Origin: Himantopus leucocephalus
Taxonomy: Eukaryota; Chordata; Aves; Charadriiformes; Recurvirostridae
Direction: 5' to 3'
NCBI GenBank assembly: GCA_003993805.1
Contig: RSEF01000020.1
Coordinates: forward strand, 187,522-251,521
DNA: 64,000 nucleotides
Positions 26,043 to 36,721 of the stretch are shown one piece after another. The notes beneath the pieces are model-generated. The model had not been told where the DNA came from. It did not search any database and saw nothing but the letters and a program-made list of their open reading frames with translations. The translations under genes were made by a program, and so were the position numbers. Every line of letters starts with the position of its first letter. The first letter of the stretch is position 1.

Positions 26043-26077
26043 AGGAGGAGGAGGAGGAGGAGGAGAAGGAGGAGGAC
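26043..26077. repeat. (GGA)n tract, CCT-rich on the transcript strand
   Basis: It directly follows the gap in the CpG island and would lie in the 5'UTR of the short DLGAP4 transcript as a pyrimidine-only tract. Confidence 0.9.
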
Positions 26078-26468
26078 GGGCCGCGGGTCGCGGCCGCTCC
26101 GGTTGCTCCTGCGGCCGCGGGCGGGAGGAGGGAGGAGACGCGCGGAGGCCGCCGCCGCACTCACCGCGCCCGCCCGCCGCTCCGGCTGCGCGCCGCGGGC
26201 GGGGCCGCGCCTTAAACCCCCGCCCCGCCCCGCCCCGCCCCGCACGTCACCGCCCCGCCCCGCGCAGGCGCGGCCCCGCCCCCCCCGCGCTCTCCCACGG
26301 CCCGGGCGCGGTCACGCGTGTCCCTCCCGCCCGGCGCTCCCACCGCCCCGCTCGCTCGGCGGGGACGCGGCGACAGGGCGCGTCTCCAGGGGTAACCGGG
26401 ACACCCCCACACCCCCCCTCCCGTGCACGCCCGGGGCGGCGGGGGGGGGACACACACACGGGGATAGG

Positions 26469-26633
26469 ATGGCGGCCCCGTGCGTGGCAGGAGCGGGGGA
26501 GCCGAACGCCGCTGAACAAAGCGAGCGCCTCTCCCACCCCCACGCGGGAGCTTTGTCTCCTTGTCGTGGCCGCGGCAGCCACGGTGACATTTTCCCCCGG
26601 CACACGCCCCCACGCAAAAGTGGGTTTGGCTGA
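26469..26633 (+). other. Small plus-strand ORF (54 codons) at the CpG island
   Basis: The ORF starts in a strong Kozak context (A at -3, G at +4) within GGATGGCGGCC and encodes MAAPCVAGAGEPNA then a Ser/His/Arg/Gly-rich tail to TGA. The ATGGCGGC also fits a YY1 site, common just downstream of transcription starts. It lies antisense to and upstream of the short-isoform start, so it could be part of a divergent transcript. No homology is recognised; GC-rich DNA often holds chance ORFs. Confidence 0.2.
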
Positions 26634-29162
26634 CGCACCTTCCCCTCCCAGTCCCCCCCCGCGCTCCCACCCCCGGCACCCAGCGCCCCGGCACCCCGAG
26701 GTGGGCGGTGGGTGCGGGTGCTGCGGGCGATGCTCCCGTGGGTCCCCGGCCCACCCGCCCGCAGCAGGGTCGCTGCAGCCAGAGCCCGGTGTTGGCGGGA
26801 GGGAAGTCTCCAGCGCGGAGAGAAATAAACGGAAAAGAAAACAGGGGGAAAGGGGATGTTTCCCTGGGTGGGTGTTTGCCGCTGGTCACAGATTTGCCAG
26901 CCGAGCTCCATCCTGACGGGCACGGGGAGAGGGAGCTGAGCCTCACTTCACTGGGTGCTGTTGCTCGGTGCCTGCATTTTGCGCCTCCCCGTTAGGCCGC
27001 CCGAGCAGGAATGATGGAGGAAGGATGCGCGGAGGGGAGCAAGGTTGGTACAGCCTGTGGGGCTGCAGGGGAGCCTGGCCGGGCAGAGCAATGCTGGGTT
27101 TGGCACCTGTGATGGAGCAGCATCCACCTTCCATCCCTCCCATCCCGCCTTGGGACATGCGGAGCGGAGACCTCTGTGAGGCCAGGGCTGCGCCGGGCGG
27201 CACGCTGACGCCAGACAGGGACAGCGGGTGCCCACAAGCCCGGCGTGGCGTGGACACTGCCTTGGGGTGCTGCCCGCAGAGCGCTCGGCCTCGGGCAGGG
27301 CTTGTGGCTTTGCAGGTAGCGGCGTTGCCACATGGCTCCCGCCAGGAGCACATGTGCCACCCCAACTTCTCTCTGTTACCATCAGTCCTTGGATGATCTG
27401 ATTTATTTATGACTCGCTGGGTTCACGGCGCTCGGCGGAGAAGGGCTGGTCTGCAGCAAGGAGAGATCAAAGCGCCTTGGGGAAACGCCGCACTCGGCTC
27501 ACGCGCTGCCGGCTCCGGCTCCGGCAGGCAGGGCTGAGCACGCAGCGATGGAATCGCTGTAGATGTGCCGCTGCTGCTCTCGGAAACAGAGCAGCAAAGT
27601 GGGGCCGAAGGAGGATCTCACCAGAAAATCGGCCCTGAGACTTGGGACCCGCAGCCCACGGCCTCTCCCCTCCGCTGCCTACCAAGGAAAACAAGAAAAC
27701 TTGTTTTCAGTTCAACTGCTTTCAGGCTGGGGAGTGGTGAGCGGCTCTGGACTGAGCGCCCCTCATCCACACCGAGCGTGGCTCTGCAAAGCTCTGAGCC
27801 GATCTCTTCCTGAATCCTCAGGAATACCCACGTCATAGCTCAGGAGGTGGAAAAAGTAACGGAAAAGCACGAAGGAGAGCAAAAGCAACCCAGAACGAGA
27901 GAAACACGCACAAAGAAATCCTCATTTGCCTGCACTGTCCGAAATCCTGCAAATGCTGAGGCCTGGGTGCACGGCCTTACTAAACCGCATCCAGCGCCGC
28001 TGACCTGGCAGGTGTGTGTGTCTTAGCTAAGACCGTCATCATCGCTCGCTGCTGGGCTGCTCCAGCGACGGCACGAGCCCCGTGGCCACGGAGGGAGGTG
28101 CAGAGAGGCGCTGAGCACCACCGACAGCCGGGACACAAAGCGGCATCTGTGATTGCCTGGTGCCAGGGCAGCTCTGTGCTCACCCCGTTCACACGGACGG
28201 CAGCCAGCGTGCCGGGATGCCACCAGGCTCCTCGGCCGAAGAAGAGACCTCAGGCGTCTGCCGTACCCGGCACATTGCTCTCCAACCAGCGTGGCCTCGT
28301 GGGCAGAGCACTACACCGTGCATGGGCTCCCTGCTGCTGCTCTCCCAGAGGCTCTGAGCACGCTGGGGCACCCCATGGTGCTTCGGTTTCGCCTCCTCTC
28401 CCACGAGGACAGCACTACTGCCTCCCTTTCCTACCATCAAGGCTGCCATCAAAGCAAGCAACAAGAAGGACTTGTCTTTCTGACCGTATCACCAAAGGAA
28501 AACGCTGGCAGCTGCCTTTCTACTCCTTTGTAGATGGCCCCTGCTGGGGGAAGGCAGGCTTGGCCAGGACCTTGGAGCCACGCGCACTTCCCAGTATTTA
28601 GTCTATGGGCAGCCGCTTCCACCTCCCCTGCGTCTGCTTGTGTCCGGCACAGCATCACGTGTGGGCTGCAGCCCTCCTCTCCCCGGGGATTCGGGCAAGT
28701 GACATTTCTGTGGGGCTCAAACCCGCTGCAGCCTTTCCCGGGGGCCAGAGAGACACGTGCACGCAGCAGGCGGCAGAAAGAGAGCTTGCCGCACTGGGTG
28801 CTGCCCGTAGCAGAGCTGAAACCTGGCAGGAAAGACCCCCAAGCGCAGCTTGGCTGAGGCAGGAGGATAGGGATGCTTTGGGTTTGGTGGGGGAGTTGGA
28901 GAACAGGGTCGTAGCCACGGTACGGGCTTCCCGGGGGAAGGGGAGCGGTGTCTGGGCACGGGGCTCGGCAGTGGAGCTTCCATAACGACGAGGAAAAAAT
29001 TAGAAGTGAAAAGTGAACAGGTAAGTATGGAGAGAAACGGTTGTCATAAATTTCTTTGTGTCCTACAGACATATGAATAGATCATGGAATGATTATAGGT
29101 ACCCTTTTTTTCCCTTACAAACACTGATGGAACACGCAACAGAAATCTTTCCCCGTGCACAT

Positions 29163-29208
29163 ACACACACACACACACACACACAGAGTCTCTCTCTCTC
29201 TCTCTCTC
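29163..29208. repeat. Compound (CA)n-(TC)n microsatellite
   Basis: About eleven CA units are followed directly by about eleven TC units. A likely length-variable marker inside the intron. Confidence 0.95.
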
Positions 29209-29557
29209 TAATCCCTTTCCTGCTGGTATGTCAGAGAAAGCTATTTCTGGAACGTGAAATCTAGGTCAAAAAGAAGGAGAAAATCTGAAGGGAATGATAA
29301 CAGTCTCTCTCCTCAAAGGCCGTACGGGGTCAGCTCTGGCTGATACGATTAGCAAAGGGGCTGCAGTGGTGCTTTACTCCTCAGCCGCTGCCGCTCACGC
29401 AGGCGCTAAACAATGCGTCCTGGCTTGGTTTGGTTTTTCCTTTGCCTTCACACCACTGCTTTCTCCCCACAGAGAAGAGAAGGCCATGACAGCCGAGAGA
29501 GGAGGGGAGCAGAACTTGCCTTCCTACCCAGAGACCAGGTAATCACCACGCACAGTG

Positions 29558-29590
29558 GAGGAGGAAGAGGAGAAGGAGGAGGAGGAAGGA
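29558..29590. repeat. (GGA)n purine tract
   Basis: An interrupted GGA/GAA array on the plus strand inside the intron. Confidence 0.85.
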
Positions 29591-30559
29591 TGTCTGTACC
29601 CGTCCCTCACAAGCCAGCGCTACGTGACGTTCCCAGAAGCCGTGGAAACTCGTCCCACAGTGAACCAGCCCTCGGGGATTTGGTCAGCACGATGCTGCTT
29701 TGTGCGGTGACACGGCACGGAGGTGCGCAGGCATTTCGTCTTGCCTCCGCTAAGCACAACCATGCTCCTCCTCCAAGAGCATCAGCGCCAGGGCACTGGG
29801 CTGGGATCTGCCTTCTCCCCGGGGCAGGGCAGCGTTCCCAGCACGGCAATGGTCCTGGGAGCCATCTCTCTAATTTAGTGGTGAAAAGAAAAAAAAAAGC
29901 AATACAAAGAAGAGAGAAAGGAGGTTGGAGGCAGAAGGGCGGTTATTCTGTCGTGACTCTGGGGAGCATCTCTCCCAGGTGGTGCTCTCATGCCCAGCCT
30001 GGCCTTGGCAAAGCTCTGGCATATGGATGGGCGCAAGGTGTGTGCAGCACTGGCAGTTGTTAATGGGAGCGCTGGCGGCTCTCAAGGATGAGCCTCCTGC
30101 CTGGCTCTGCTTGGGGTCAAGGTTGGGCTGGCCTGAAGGGCGAGACTTTCTCCAGCTCCTTCTGCTCCGGGTGCTGTGGTTCCCGTGCTGGGCTGGGGAC
30201 CCGCAGCCAGAGCTGCCGTCACGGGGTCAGCAGAAAGGGAGAACTGGAGGGTCGCTGCCCTCCAGAGCTCACACCCTCAGGGACGTCTTAACCATTGGTA
30301 AGACAGCCCGGTCCTCGGGGAGGCAGAGCTGGATTCCCTGGCCTCCCTGGAAGAGATTTGGGCATGGGTTAAGGAGCCGGGCACCTGGGCTTTCTGGGGA
30401 CAGGCTGCTGAATGCCAGGGCAGGATGCTCTGAGCAAGGGTGACATTACCAGACGGCACAGGGAAGACTGGGAAGAGCTCCAGCAGGAACTGGCTTGGTG
30501 TGAGCTTTCCCTGCTGTCACCGGTGCACTGGGTGGAGGGATTCTCACCTCCTTTTGCTG

Positions 30560-30900
30560 CGCTTTGCTCACCTCTGCTTTCTCGTTTCCCTTGGACATCA
30601 AATATTCGTCTCTGTATCGCAAGCAGTTTATTAAGCAAGCAATTCCCAGGGCTGCCTCTAATAAGGAGGAGCTGGGGCTGGGGAGCCCTTTGTAATGCTC
30701 GGGAGGCGGCGTGGCCGTGGCTGTCGGCTGAACGCCTGGCAATTAGATGAATAGGTTTCACTGGGGCTTTCGAGTCTCCGGCTTCGCAAGGCACAAAGCT
30801 TTGTTTAAGGCTGATCAAGGGCAGCTCGTCATCTGTCTCGCTGGCTGTCAAATGGGAGCTAATTGCCTGGTAATGCGCGAGTGACACAGGCGTTTGTGGG
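30560..30900. promoter_or_regulatory. Possible conserved enhancer with SOX/TCF palindrome
   Basis: A moderately AT-rich patch in GC-rich intron with many homeodomain-like cores (CAATTAGATGAATAGG, GAGCTAATTGCC, TGGTAATGCG) and the perfect palindrome ACAAAGCTTTGT (30793-30804), which carries two facing SOX/TCF half-sites. It has the look of a vertebrate conserved non-coding element; no alignment could be run. Confidence 0.3.
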
Positions 30901-32033
30901 AGGAACTGGCTTGTCGGAGGTGTGACAGCTGTCAGGGCTCTCCCACCCGGCGGTGCTCCCCACACAGACCCCGAGACTGGCAGCCCTCCGCGAAATGGAG
31001 CTCGCTGCACCTCCTCGTGCCCTCCGTTGGTGGCCGAACCCCTTTCCTCTACGATTCAGCCCCCGTGCTGGCCTCAAACAATGAGAAGCCTGTGTCAGCC
31101 ACGGCATTGCTGCTGCTGGTGCCCCTTTAGGATGTCTCCCTACAGAAAAGAAATCTAATCCCCCTCTCAGGGACTGGGTACGCGATGGGAACAGTTCCTC
31201 TGGGCTGGTGCATGGGTGCCGGTGCAGGAGGGTGTCTGTGGGAGGGGAACGGGTGGGGGGTCTCTGTTGTTTCACCCCAAAGCCCTGTGTGGATCAGAGG
31301 CCGTGAGCGACCAGTAGACCTGCAAATGATGGTGCACCCACTTCTCTCTTGGTCCAGACTGATGCCGTCAAGGTGAGAGGTACCAATCTGCTACTCGGGA
31401 GGCCCCTCTCGTACACCACCAACCAATTAAAGCCTCAGGGTTGCACATTTGCAGGGGCAACTGAGCCCGGGTGGCTGATTAAAGGTGTGACTGCCATCCA
31501 GATATGCCTCCTGCCTTCCCCGTCATGCGCACGCACAAACCCAGATGCTCCTCTCCGCTCCCCACCCCCTCCACCAAGAGCGTTTCCCTCCCCAAGCCCC
31601 AGCAGCCGATGCAAAGGGCTGGAGGGTGTTCTGGAAATCAGCACATCTCTGCTGGGTCACGTCAGAGAGAGGTGGCAACCAGACATTTTGAAAGCCCCCT
31701 TTGTGCTACGCCCGCTGGTGCTTCCCAGCGTTAGCCTGGATTTGCAGCAGCGCTGAGCTCCGCATCGGCCGTACTGCCAGCGAGGAGCAGGGGTGGGCTC
31801 GCGGGGAGTGGGATGAGCCAGGGTGGGAAGAGCGTGGGACAGAAGCGGGGCAGAGAGGGTGGTAGGAAGGAGGGATGGGGCTGAGCAAGCAGCCTGTCCC
31901 TCCCAGGGGATCTCCTCCAGTCCCTGCCTCATCCTGTGGACTTCAACTGTGATGCCCCTGGAGCGCAGACCACTGAAGGGGAGATGTGAGGGCACGGGCA
32001 CGTCTCTGGGTGGGAAAGCCTGGGGCCGGGCAC

Positions 32034-32559
32034 GAAGCTGCTCCCCTTCCCGCTCCCCCCTGTGCCTGCTGCTGGGACGGGGCTCTGACCTGGCTCCCAC
32101 CAACAGCCCATTCCAGCGCTCCGGCAGCTTTGCCCGTGGCAGATACGCCGAGGCTGCTCTGACCCCCCCCCCCAGCTCTGTGGTTCGGTGCCAGAGCTCA
32201 TGCCAAGAGCAGCTCTGCCCCGCCGGACCTGACCCCGGCGTCCCCGCGGGCAACAGGGCTCGCTGTCTGCCTCCACGCTGCCGGCAGCGCTGTACANTGA
32301 AGCTGCTCCCCTTCCCGCTCCCCCCGTGCCTGCTGCTGGGACCGGGCTCTGACCTGGCTCCCACCAACAGCCCACTCCTGCGCTCCGGCAGCTTTGCCCA
32401 TGGCAGATACGCCGAGGCTGCTCTGAACCCCCCCACAGCTCTGTGGTTCGGTGCCAGAGCTCATGCCAAGAGCAGCCCTGCCCCGCCGGACCTGACCCCG
32501 GCGTCCCCGCGGGCGACAGGGCTCGCTGTCTGCCTCCACGCTGCCGGCAGCGCTGTACA
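32034..32559. repeat. Direct repeat of about 262 bp around a single N
   Basis: Copy 1 (32034-32296) and copy 2 (32299-32559) start GAAGCTGCTCCCCTTCCC and end GGCAGCGCTGTACA. They differ by roughly a dozen substitutions and small indels. The N between them (32297) suggests two unmerged contig ends, perhaps two alleles, rather than a real tandem duplication. Confidence 0.9.
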
Positions 32560-35250
32560 GCCCTGGTGAGATGCCAGACTCCTCCTGCCCGCTCTGGTGT
32601 CTGCCTGGTATGACGTCCGGGCACTGTCACGTCCGGGAGCACTAAGGAATCACTTTTTCTAACCAGTTCCCAAAACTGTTCCCAGGATGGGACCCCTCAG
32701 CTCCCTGCACCCTCCGTTACACCCCAGCCTCACCCGGAGCACTGGGGCTGGCCAGGAGCCGAGAAGGACTCAGGCTGCCTTGAAGAAAATGATGCAAAAG
32801 TGATGCAGATCAAGTGACTTGAAGCATCATGGAAAGGTAACAGGTTTCTCTTCCGGCAAGGGCCTGCCAGCTTCCCTGAGCATCTCTCCGGAGCCTGCTC
32901 CCACCCCCCGGCACCCCCGGGGTGCCTCACACCAGCCGAAATGCTGCAGTGAGAGCAGAGCTGCTCCCCGCACTGCAGCTTCATGTAGCTGAACCTCTCG
33001 GCTCTGCTCAGGCCTTCAGGAGCCATTTGCAGAAGCGGCATCTCCAGAGCGATGCTCCTCCCTGCCGCCCACAGCCCTTGCACGCGTTTTCCAGGAGAGG
33101 CACGGACCACCGGGGAGTGAAGCCACTGCTGCGGATCCTGCTTCCGTAAAGGCAGCCCCAAGTGGAGCCTGCCTGCCCCAAACGTGTCCCCGGGCCGGGG
33201 CAGTGCTGGTCTCTGCAGCGGGGAGCCAGCACCAGCTCGTTTTTGGATGAGACAGAAAAACAGCCCTTGCGTCTCTTTCCCCCTGGGCTTTCTGAGGTCA
33301 GAGCAGCCCTCGCCGCCGTTCCTTGCTGTCTTGAGCCGATGCCCCCAGCATCCTGGCCAAATTACACCCTGGGACAAAGCCCTCGCCTTCCCTGCTTCCC
33401 ACCGGGGGGCTGCATGCGTGGGGGTGTTCACGGGAACCCCTCTGGCAGCACTGCAGGTGGGCACGGCCATCCTGCCCGGGAGCGCGGGCAGCCCCGACTC
33501 ATCCCAGAGGTGCTGGGTGCTCTGGCCATTGGGGAAGGGAGGGCTTGGCACTCGGGAGAGCCAGCTCCGGCCAGACGTTTGGCGAAGAGACCCGCTCTGC
33601 TGCGATGCTGGGAGCTGCCTCCTGCGAGAGACGGCCCGACTGGTGAGAAACGGGGCTGCCTGCAGCCTCACCCCCGCTCCGGGGGATGGAGTCAATCCTG
33701 GCTGACATCGGAGGGAGAGGCCAGGCTCTTGTCCAGCACGCTAATTACTAATCAAAAGAGAAGGGCCTGGAATGAATAACGCCCGCCCGCAGCGCCAGAC
33801 GGGGTGTCTGGAGCTGGGTATAACGCTGCCGGTCGCTCGGTGCAGCGAGGGAGCAGGGTGCCGGGCTCTGGGGCTTGGGAAGGCTTGTTAGTGCCTTGAA
33901 ACTCAGAGCAAGACCTGCTTTTACCCCACACCAGGGATGTTGGGGTCTCTCGTCTACGTCCACCTGACGGAGAGGGGCGAATAGGACTCGATGCGTTAGG
34001 CACCTACGTGGCTGCTGCAATTCTGTCTGTGGGAGAGAAAGCAGTTGGAGCCAGCCCAGCCAAAGGATGAACTCCCGGCATCTCACCGTCAGATTTTGGA
34101 AAGGCTCGTCTCTAGGCAGCTGCCTGAGGGCTGGGTGCACCGGGGTGACGCTGTCTGCCCGTCCCTCTACCTGCAGGGGACGGGACCGGGGTGCGAGCGC
34201 TGTGAGCCCAACACACAGCACCGCTCCGCCTCTGCACGGAGCTGGGCTGGTGCCTGGATTGCGCAGGAGCTGCGCTGGCGAGCCCCACGCTGCCTGGGCT
34301 GCGCTGCTCAGGTCCGGGTTGGCAGGCGTCCTGCCCTCACGGGCCACGGCTCAGGGCCCTGGCTGGGCAGGGACAGACCCGCCTGCGACTCTGCTGGGCA
34401 AAATCACAAACCCTGTGGATCTGGAAGGGTGCAAATTTGCACCATTTGCTTTTTCCCCCCCAGTCTGGTCCCCCAGACCTGTTGCTGGGACTCCTGCCCT
34501 GTGCGGGAACCTCCAAAGAAGTTCGTGGTGAACCCCAAAGCCTTGGCGCACCTCCATCACTGAGAGATGGGGGCAGATGCTTTCTGCCCTCCCTCCTCCT
34601 GTCAGCCCCAATTTCTGCCTCTGGCCGAAGGGGCTGCAGCCATCAGGACATGCTCTGACCCTCGGGAAGCCGGTGCATCATCCCTGTTGGCCTTTTTTCT
34701 TCCCGGGCGTTACAGAGAGAGGTCAGACCTGTCAACTGTAGGCTGGATTGGGGTAAGAAGAGACGCGTAGTGCAGAGGAGGAGGAGGAAGATGGAAGCTA
34801 TTGATAGCGTAGGGCAGCAGGGCTGTCTGCCTGTGCTGCAGGTCCGCACTGCACCCGCAGCCCCGCAGGGCTCTGGGCAGAGAGGGCAGCCGGTGCTCCC
34901 GCACAAGGCGGGCGTCCCGCGGGGTGCTCCCAGCCGCAGCACTCGGGCTTGGGTTTGGCTTGACTGAGTGAAGACTTTGACTTCTCCCAGACCTCTGCAG
35001 GTCGCGTGAGCCGTGCTGGCCAGATCCCAGCAACCAGAGCCTGTCTGCCATTTCAGCGCCTGCATCCAGAGATCCAGCCCCAGCCATCCTAGCCGCATGC
35101 CCGGCTGCTCCGGCACAGAGCAAGCCCTCANCTAAGCCGAGCACCTCACATGCTCGACACCTCCCGGGCGGTCGACACCAGTATCCCCCGTCCCCGCTGG
35201 CCTCGCGCCCCTTCCCCTCCGCCTCCCCGCCGCACACCGCCGGCACTCAC

Positions 35251-35497
35251 TGCTGTTGGTGGGCAAGGTCCTGCTGCCGCTGAGGCTGCCTGTCGGCGGA
35301 GGGGAGATGGAGCGGACGGAGCCCGTGTCCTCCTCCTGGGAGCAGCCCGCCTGGATGGCTCGGAGGTAGCTGTGGCTCCGGGAGCGAAAGTAGCTGGGCA
35401 GAGGCAGGTCCAGCACCTCCGCGGCCGCCGACTCGGCCTCGCTGTAGGTAGAGTCGCAGACCGCCTCGTACTGCTCCCCCAGCTCCGGCTCTGGCGC
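35251..35497 (-). CDS. DLGAP4: DLGAP4 coding exon 5 (Ser-Tyr GK-binding repeat)
   Basis: A 247-bp exon encoding residues 446-527 and the first base of Ser528. The acceptor is CTCTTCCCGTGCAG before 35497 and the donor is AGCA|GTGAGT after 35251, phase 1. It reads APEPELGEQYEAVCDSTYSE, then AESAAAEVLDLPLPSYF, then RSRSHSYLRAIQAGCSQEED (483-502), then a Ser/Pro-rich tail ending SRTLPTNS. The RSRSHSYLRA segment is one of the best conserved stretches of the SAPAP family and a guanylate-kinase-binding repeat. The first residues differ from the mammalian VREAEL, a local divergence rather than a break. The phase 1 end matches the phase at which the alternative first exon at 25880 also joins. Confidence 0.95.
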
Positions 35498-36670
35498 CTG
35501 CACGGGAAGAGGGGCAGAGCCAGTCACCCCCTGCCTGCTGGCCACCCGTCCCCTTCCCCTCCTGCCCCTCTCCCTGCAGCCGCCCTGCTGCCACTCCTGC
35601 GTGGTCCCGCTTGCGGCAGACGAGACGGGGTCAGAGCCGGTGGGGTGCAGGACGCTCGGGCTCTCTGCTGAGAGAGAGGGAAGAGGGGACCCTCCTTGGA
35701 GGCGAGAGGGTCCCTGCTTGTGGAGTAGGCGAGACTTACCACCACAGTGCCTGCGAAACGCCCCCCAGTCTCTGATGGAGAGGCTGAGAGCACGTGAGGC
35801 TTAAATCCCAGTCCAGCCCCTGAGAGGTCCCCCTGCCCTACCAGCACAGCTGGGAGACCCCAGCCTCAGCCGCGAGACCCTGCCGGGGCAGGCGTGCTCC
35901 TCAGTGCGGGGAGATGGCCTGGCCCTACCGCGGGGTGCAGCGCCGAGAGAGAGAAGGTGGGGAGGTACGGGCTGGGAGGACGGCCTCCGTGCTTGACCAG
36001 GGACAGGCTGCCTGGACTGGTCCGTCGGGAACCCGTCCTAGCCCCCTCTGCGGTGGGGGACCAGGAGAGGGCTCGGCGGCAAGCTGCGGCGAGGTGTGAG
36101 CCGAGCAGGGGCAGCTTCGCTCCCTGCTTCTCCTGCTGCCCCCACCTCCCTCCCACCCGTGCCCCCAGCCCTGCCCTGCTCTCCCATGGCAGCCACTGGT
36201 CAAACTTGGACTCAGGAGAGGCTCACCCGGGTTAAACCAGAGCCAGCCTAAAGCAGAGCGTTCTGAAATACAGATGAGAGATGCTGAGATTGGCCCTATT
36301 GCCCAATTCCATCTCTCCTGGCCCTTCCTTTGGCCTCAAGGACAATATTTCTACCCAGCATTGGCATCTGAGCTCCACAAAGTTGGGTTCAAAGAGTACA
36401 TCTACTTTCCCCCTAAAGCTAATGGTCCCTAACCCCCTGCCGGGGCCAGGGGAACCAAACGCTCCAGCTGCCCCGCAGTGCCTGGCCAGGTCGGGAGCAC
36501 TGCTTCCTTCTCCTCCTCCTTTTCCTTCTCCTCTTCCTCTTCCTCCTCCTCCTCCTCCTCCTCCTCCTGCCGCTGACCCCACAGCCTGCCTTGCACCCTG
36601 CCGTGGGTGTCCAGGCTGACCCGAGAAAGCTCCGTGAGGAAGGAAGAGGGAAAAGCCAGTGGGACGGTAC
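35498..36670 (-). other. DLGAP4 intron between microexon and exon 5
   Basis: A 1.2-kb intron with the (TCC)n array near its 5' end. No further exon recognised. Confidence 0.75.
36505..36567. repeat. (TCC)n simple repeat, GGA/GAG on the transcript strand
   Basis: An imperfect TCC/TTCC array ending in eight or so perfect units. It lies in the DLGAP4 intron about 100 nt 3' of the 51-bp microexon. Confidence 0.9.
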
Positions 36671-36721
36671 CTGCTCTCCATGGGTAAATATCTGAGGGAT
36701 AAGTGAGGGGGGTCCAAAGAT
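36671..36721 (-). CDS. DLGAP4: DLGAP4 51-bp microexon (IFG...LIPQ segment)
   Basis: A very short exon, too small to be noticed as an open frame on its own. On the minus strand a long pyrimidine tract ending TTTCTTCCAG stops at 36722. The exon then reads IFGPPSLIPQIFTHGEQ (17 residues, 429-445) and ends CAG|GTACCG. In mammalian DLGAP proteins the same place holds IFGQASLIPQLFGHEQQ, so position, length and sequence all agree. Both boundaries are phase 0, so the exon can be skipped without breaking the frame. A purine-rich (GAG/GGA)n tract lies about 100-165 nt downstream in the intron on the transcript strand and might influence its inclusion (inference). Confidence 0.9.

Larger units (their letters stand above)
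25400..26850. promoter_or_regulatory. Internal CpG island, promoter of short DLGAP4 isoform
   Basis: Very GC- and CpG-rich DNA surrounds the alternative first exon. The strongest core is 26205-26290: on the minus strand there is a TGACGTG CRE-like site (26243-26249 region), a chain of CCCCGCCC/GGGGCGGG Sp1-type GC boxes (26219-26241 and about 26250-26262), then TTTAAGG (26211-26217) as a weak TATA-like box. A minus-strand start near 26180 would fit (inference). A second minus-strand donor, GCG|GTGAGTG, ends at 26165. On the plus strand an ATGGCGGC YY1-like motif lies at 26469. Together these suggest a bidirectional island promoter. The gap and single N at 25801 limit precision. Confidence 0.8.
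26851..35250 (-). other. DLGAP4 intron upstream of the internal promoter
   Basis: GC-rich intron of the long isoform. Contents are the CA/TC microsatellite, GGA tract, candidate enhancer near 30.7 kb and the 32.0-32.6 kb duplication. Many GC-rich chance frames exist on both strands; none resembles a protein. Confidence 0.65.

Noticed and set aside
25498..26916. 472-codon plus-strand open frame across the CpG island
   Set aside because: It crosses the N gap (unknown residues) and is Arg/Pro/Gly-rich low-complexity, the usual chance ORF in GC-rich DNA. The DLGAP4 short exon lies on the other strand.
31657..32642. Overlapping 237-259 codon frames with repeated protein blocks
   Set aside because: The repeat comes from the duplicated 262 bp around an N and changes frame between copies. 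No protein-like conservation.
33162..33779. 205-codon plus-strand frame and overlapping 321-codon minus frame
   Set aside because: Mutually overlapping GC-rich chance frames with no family features.
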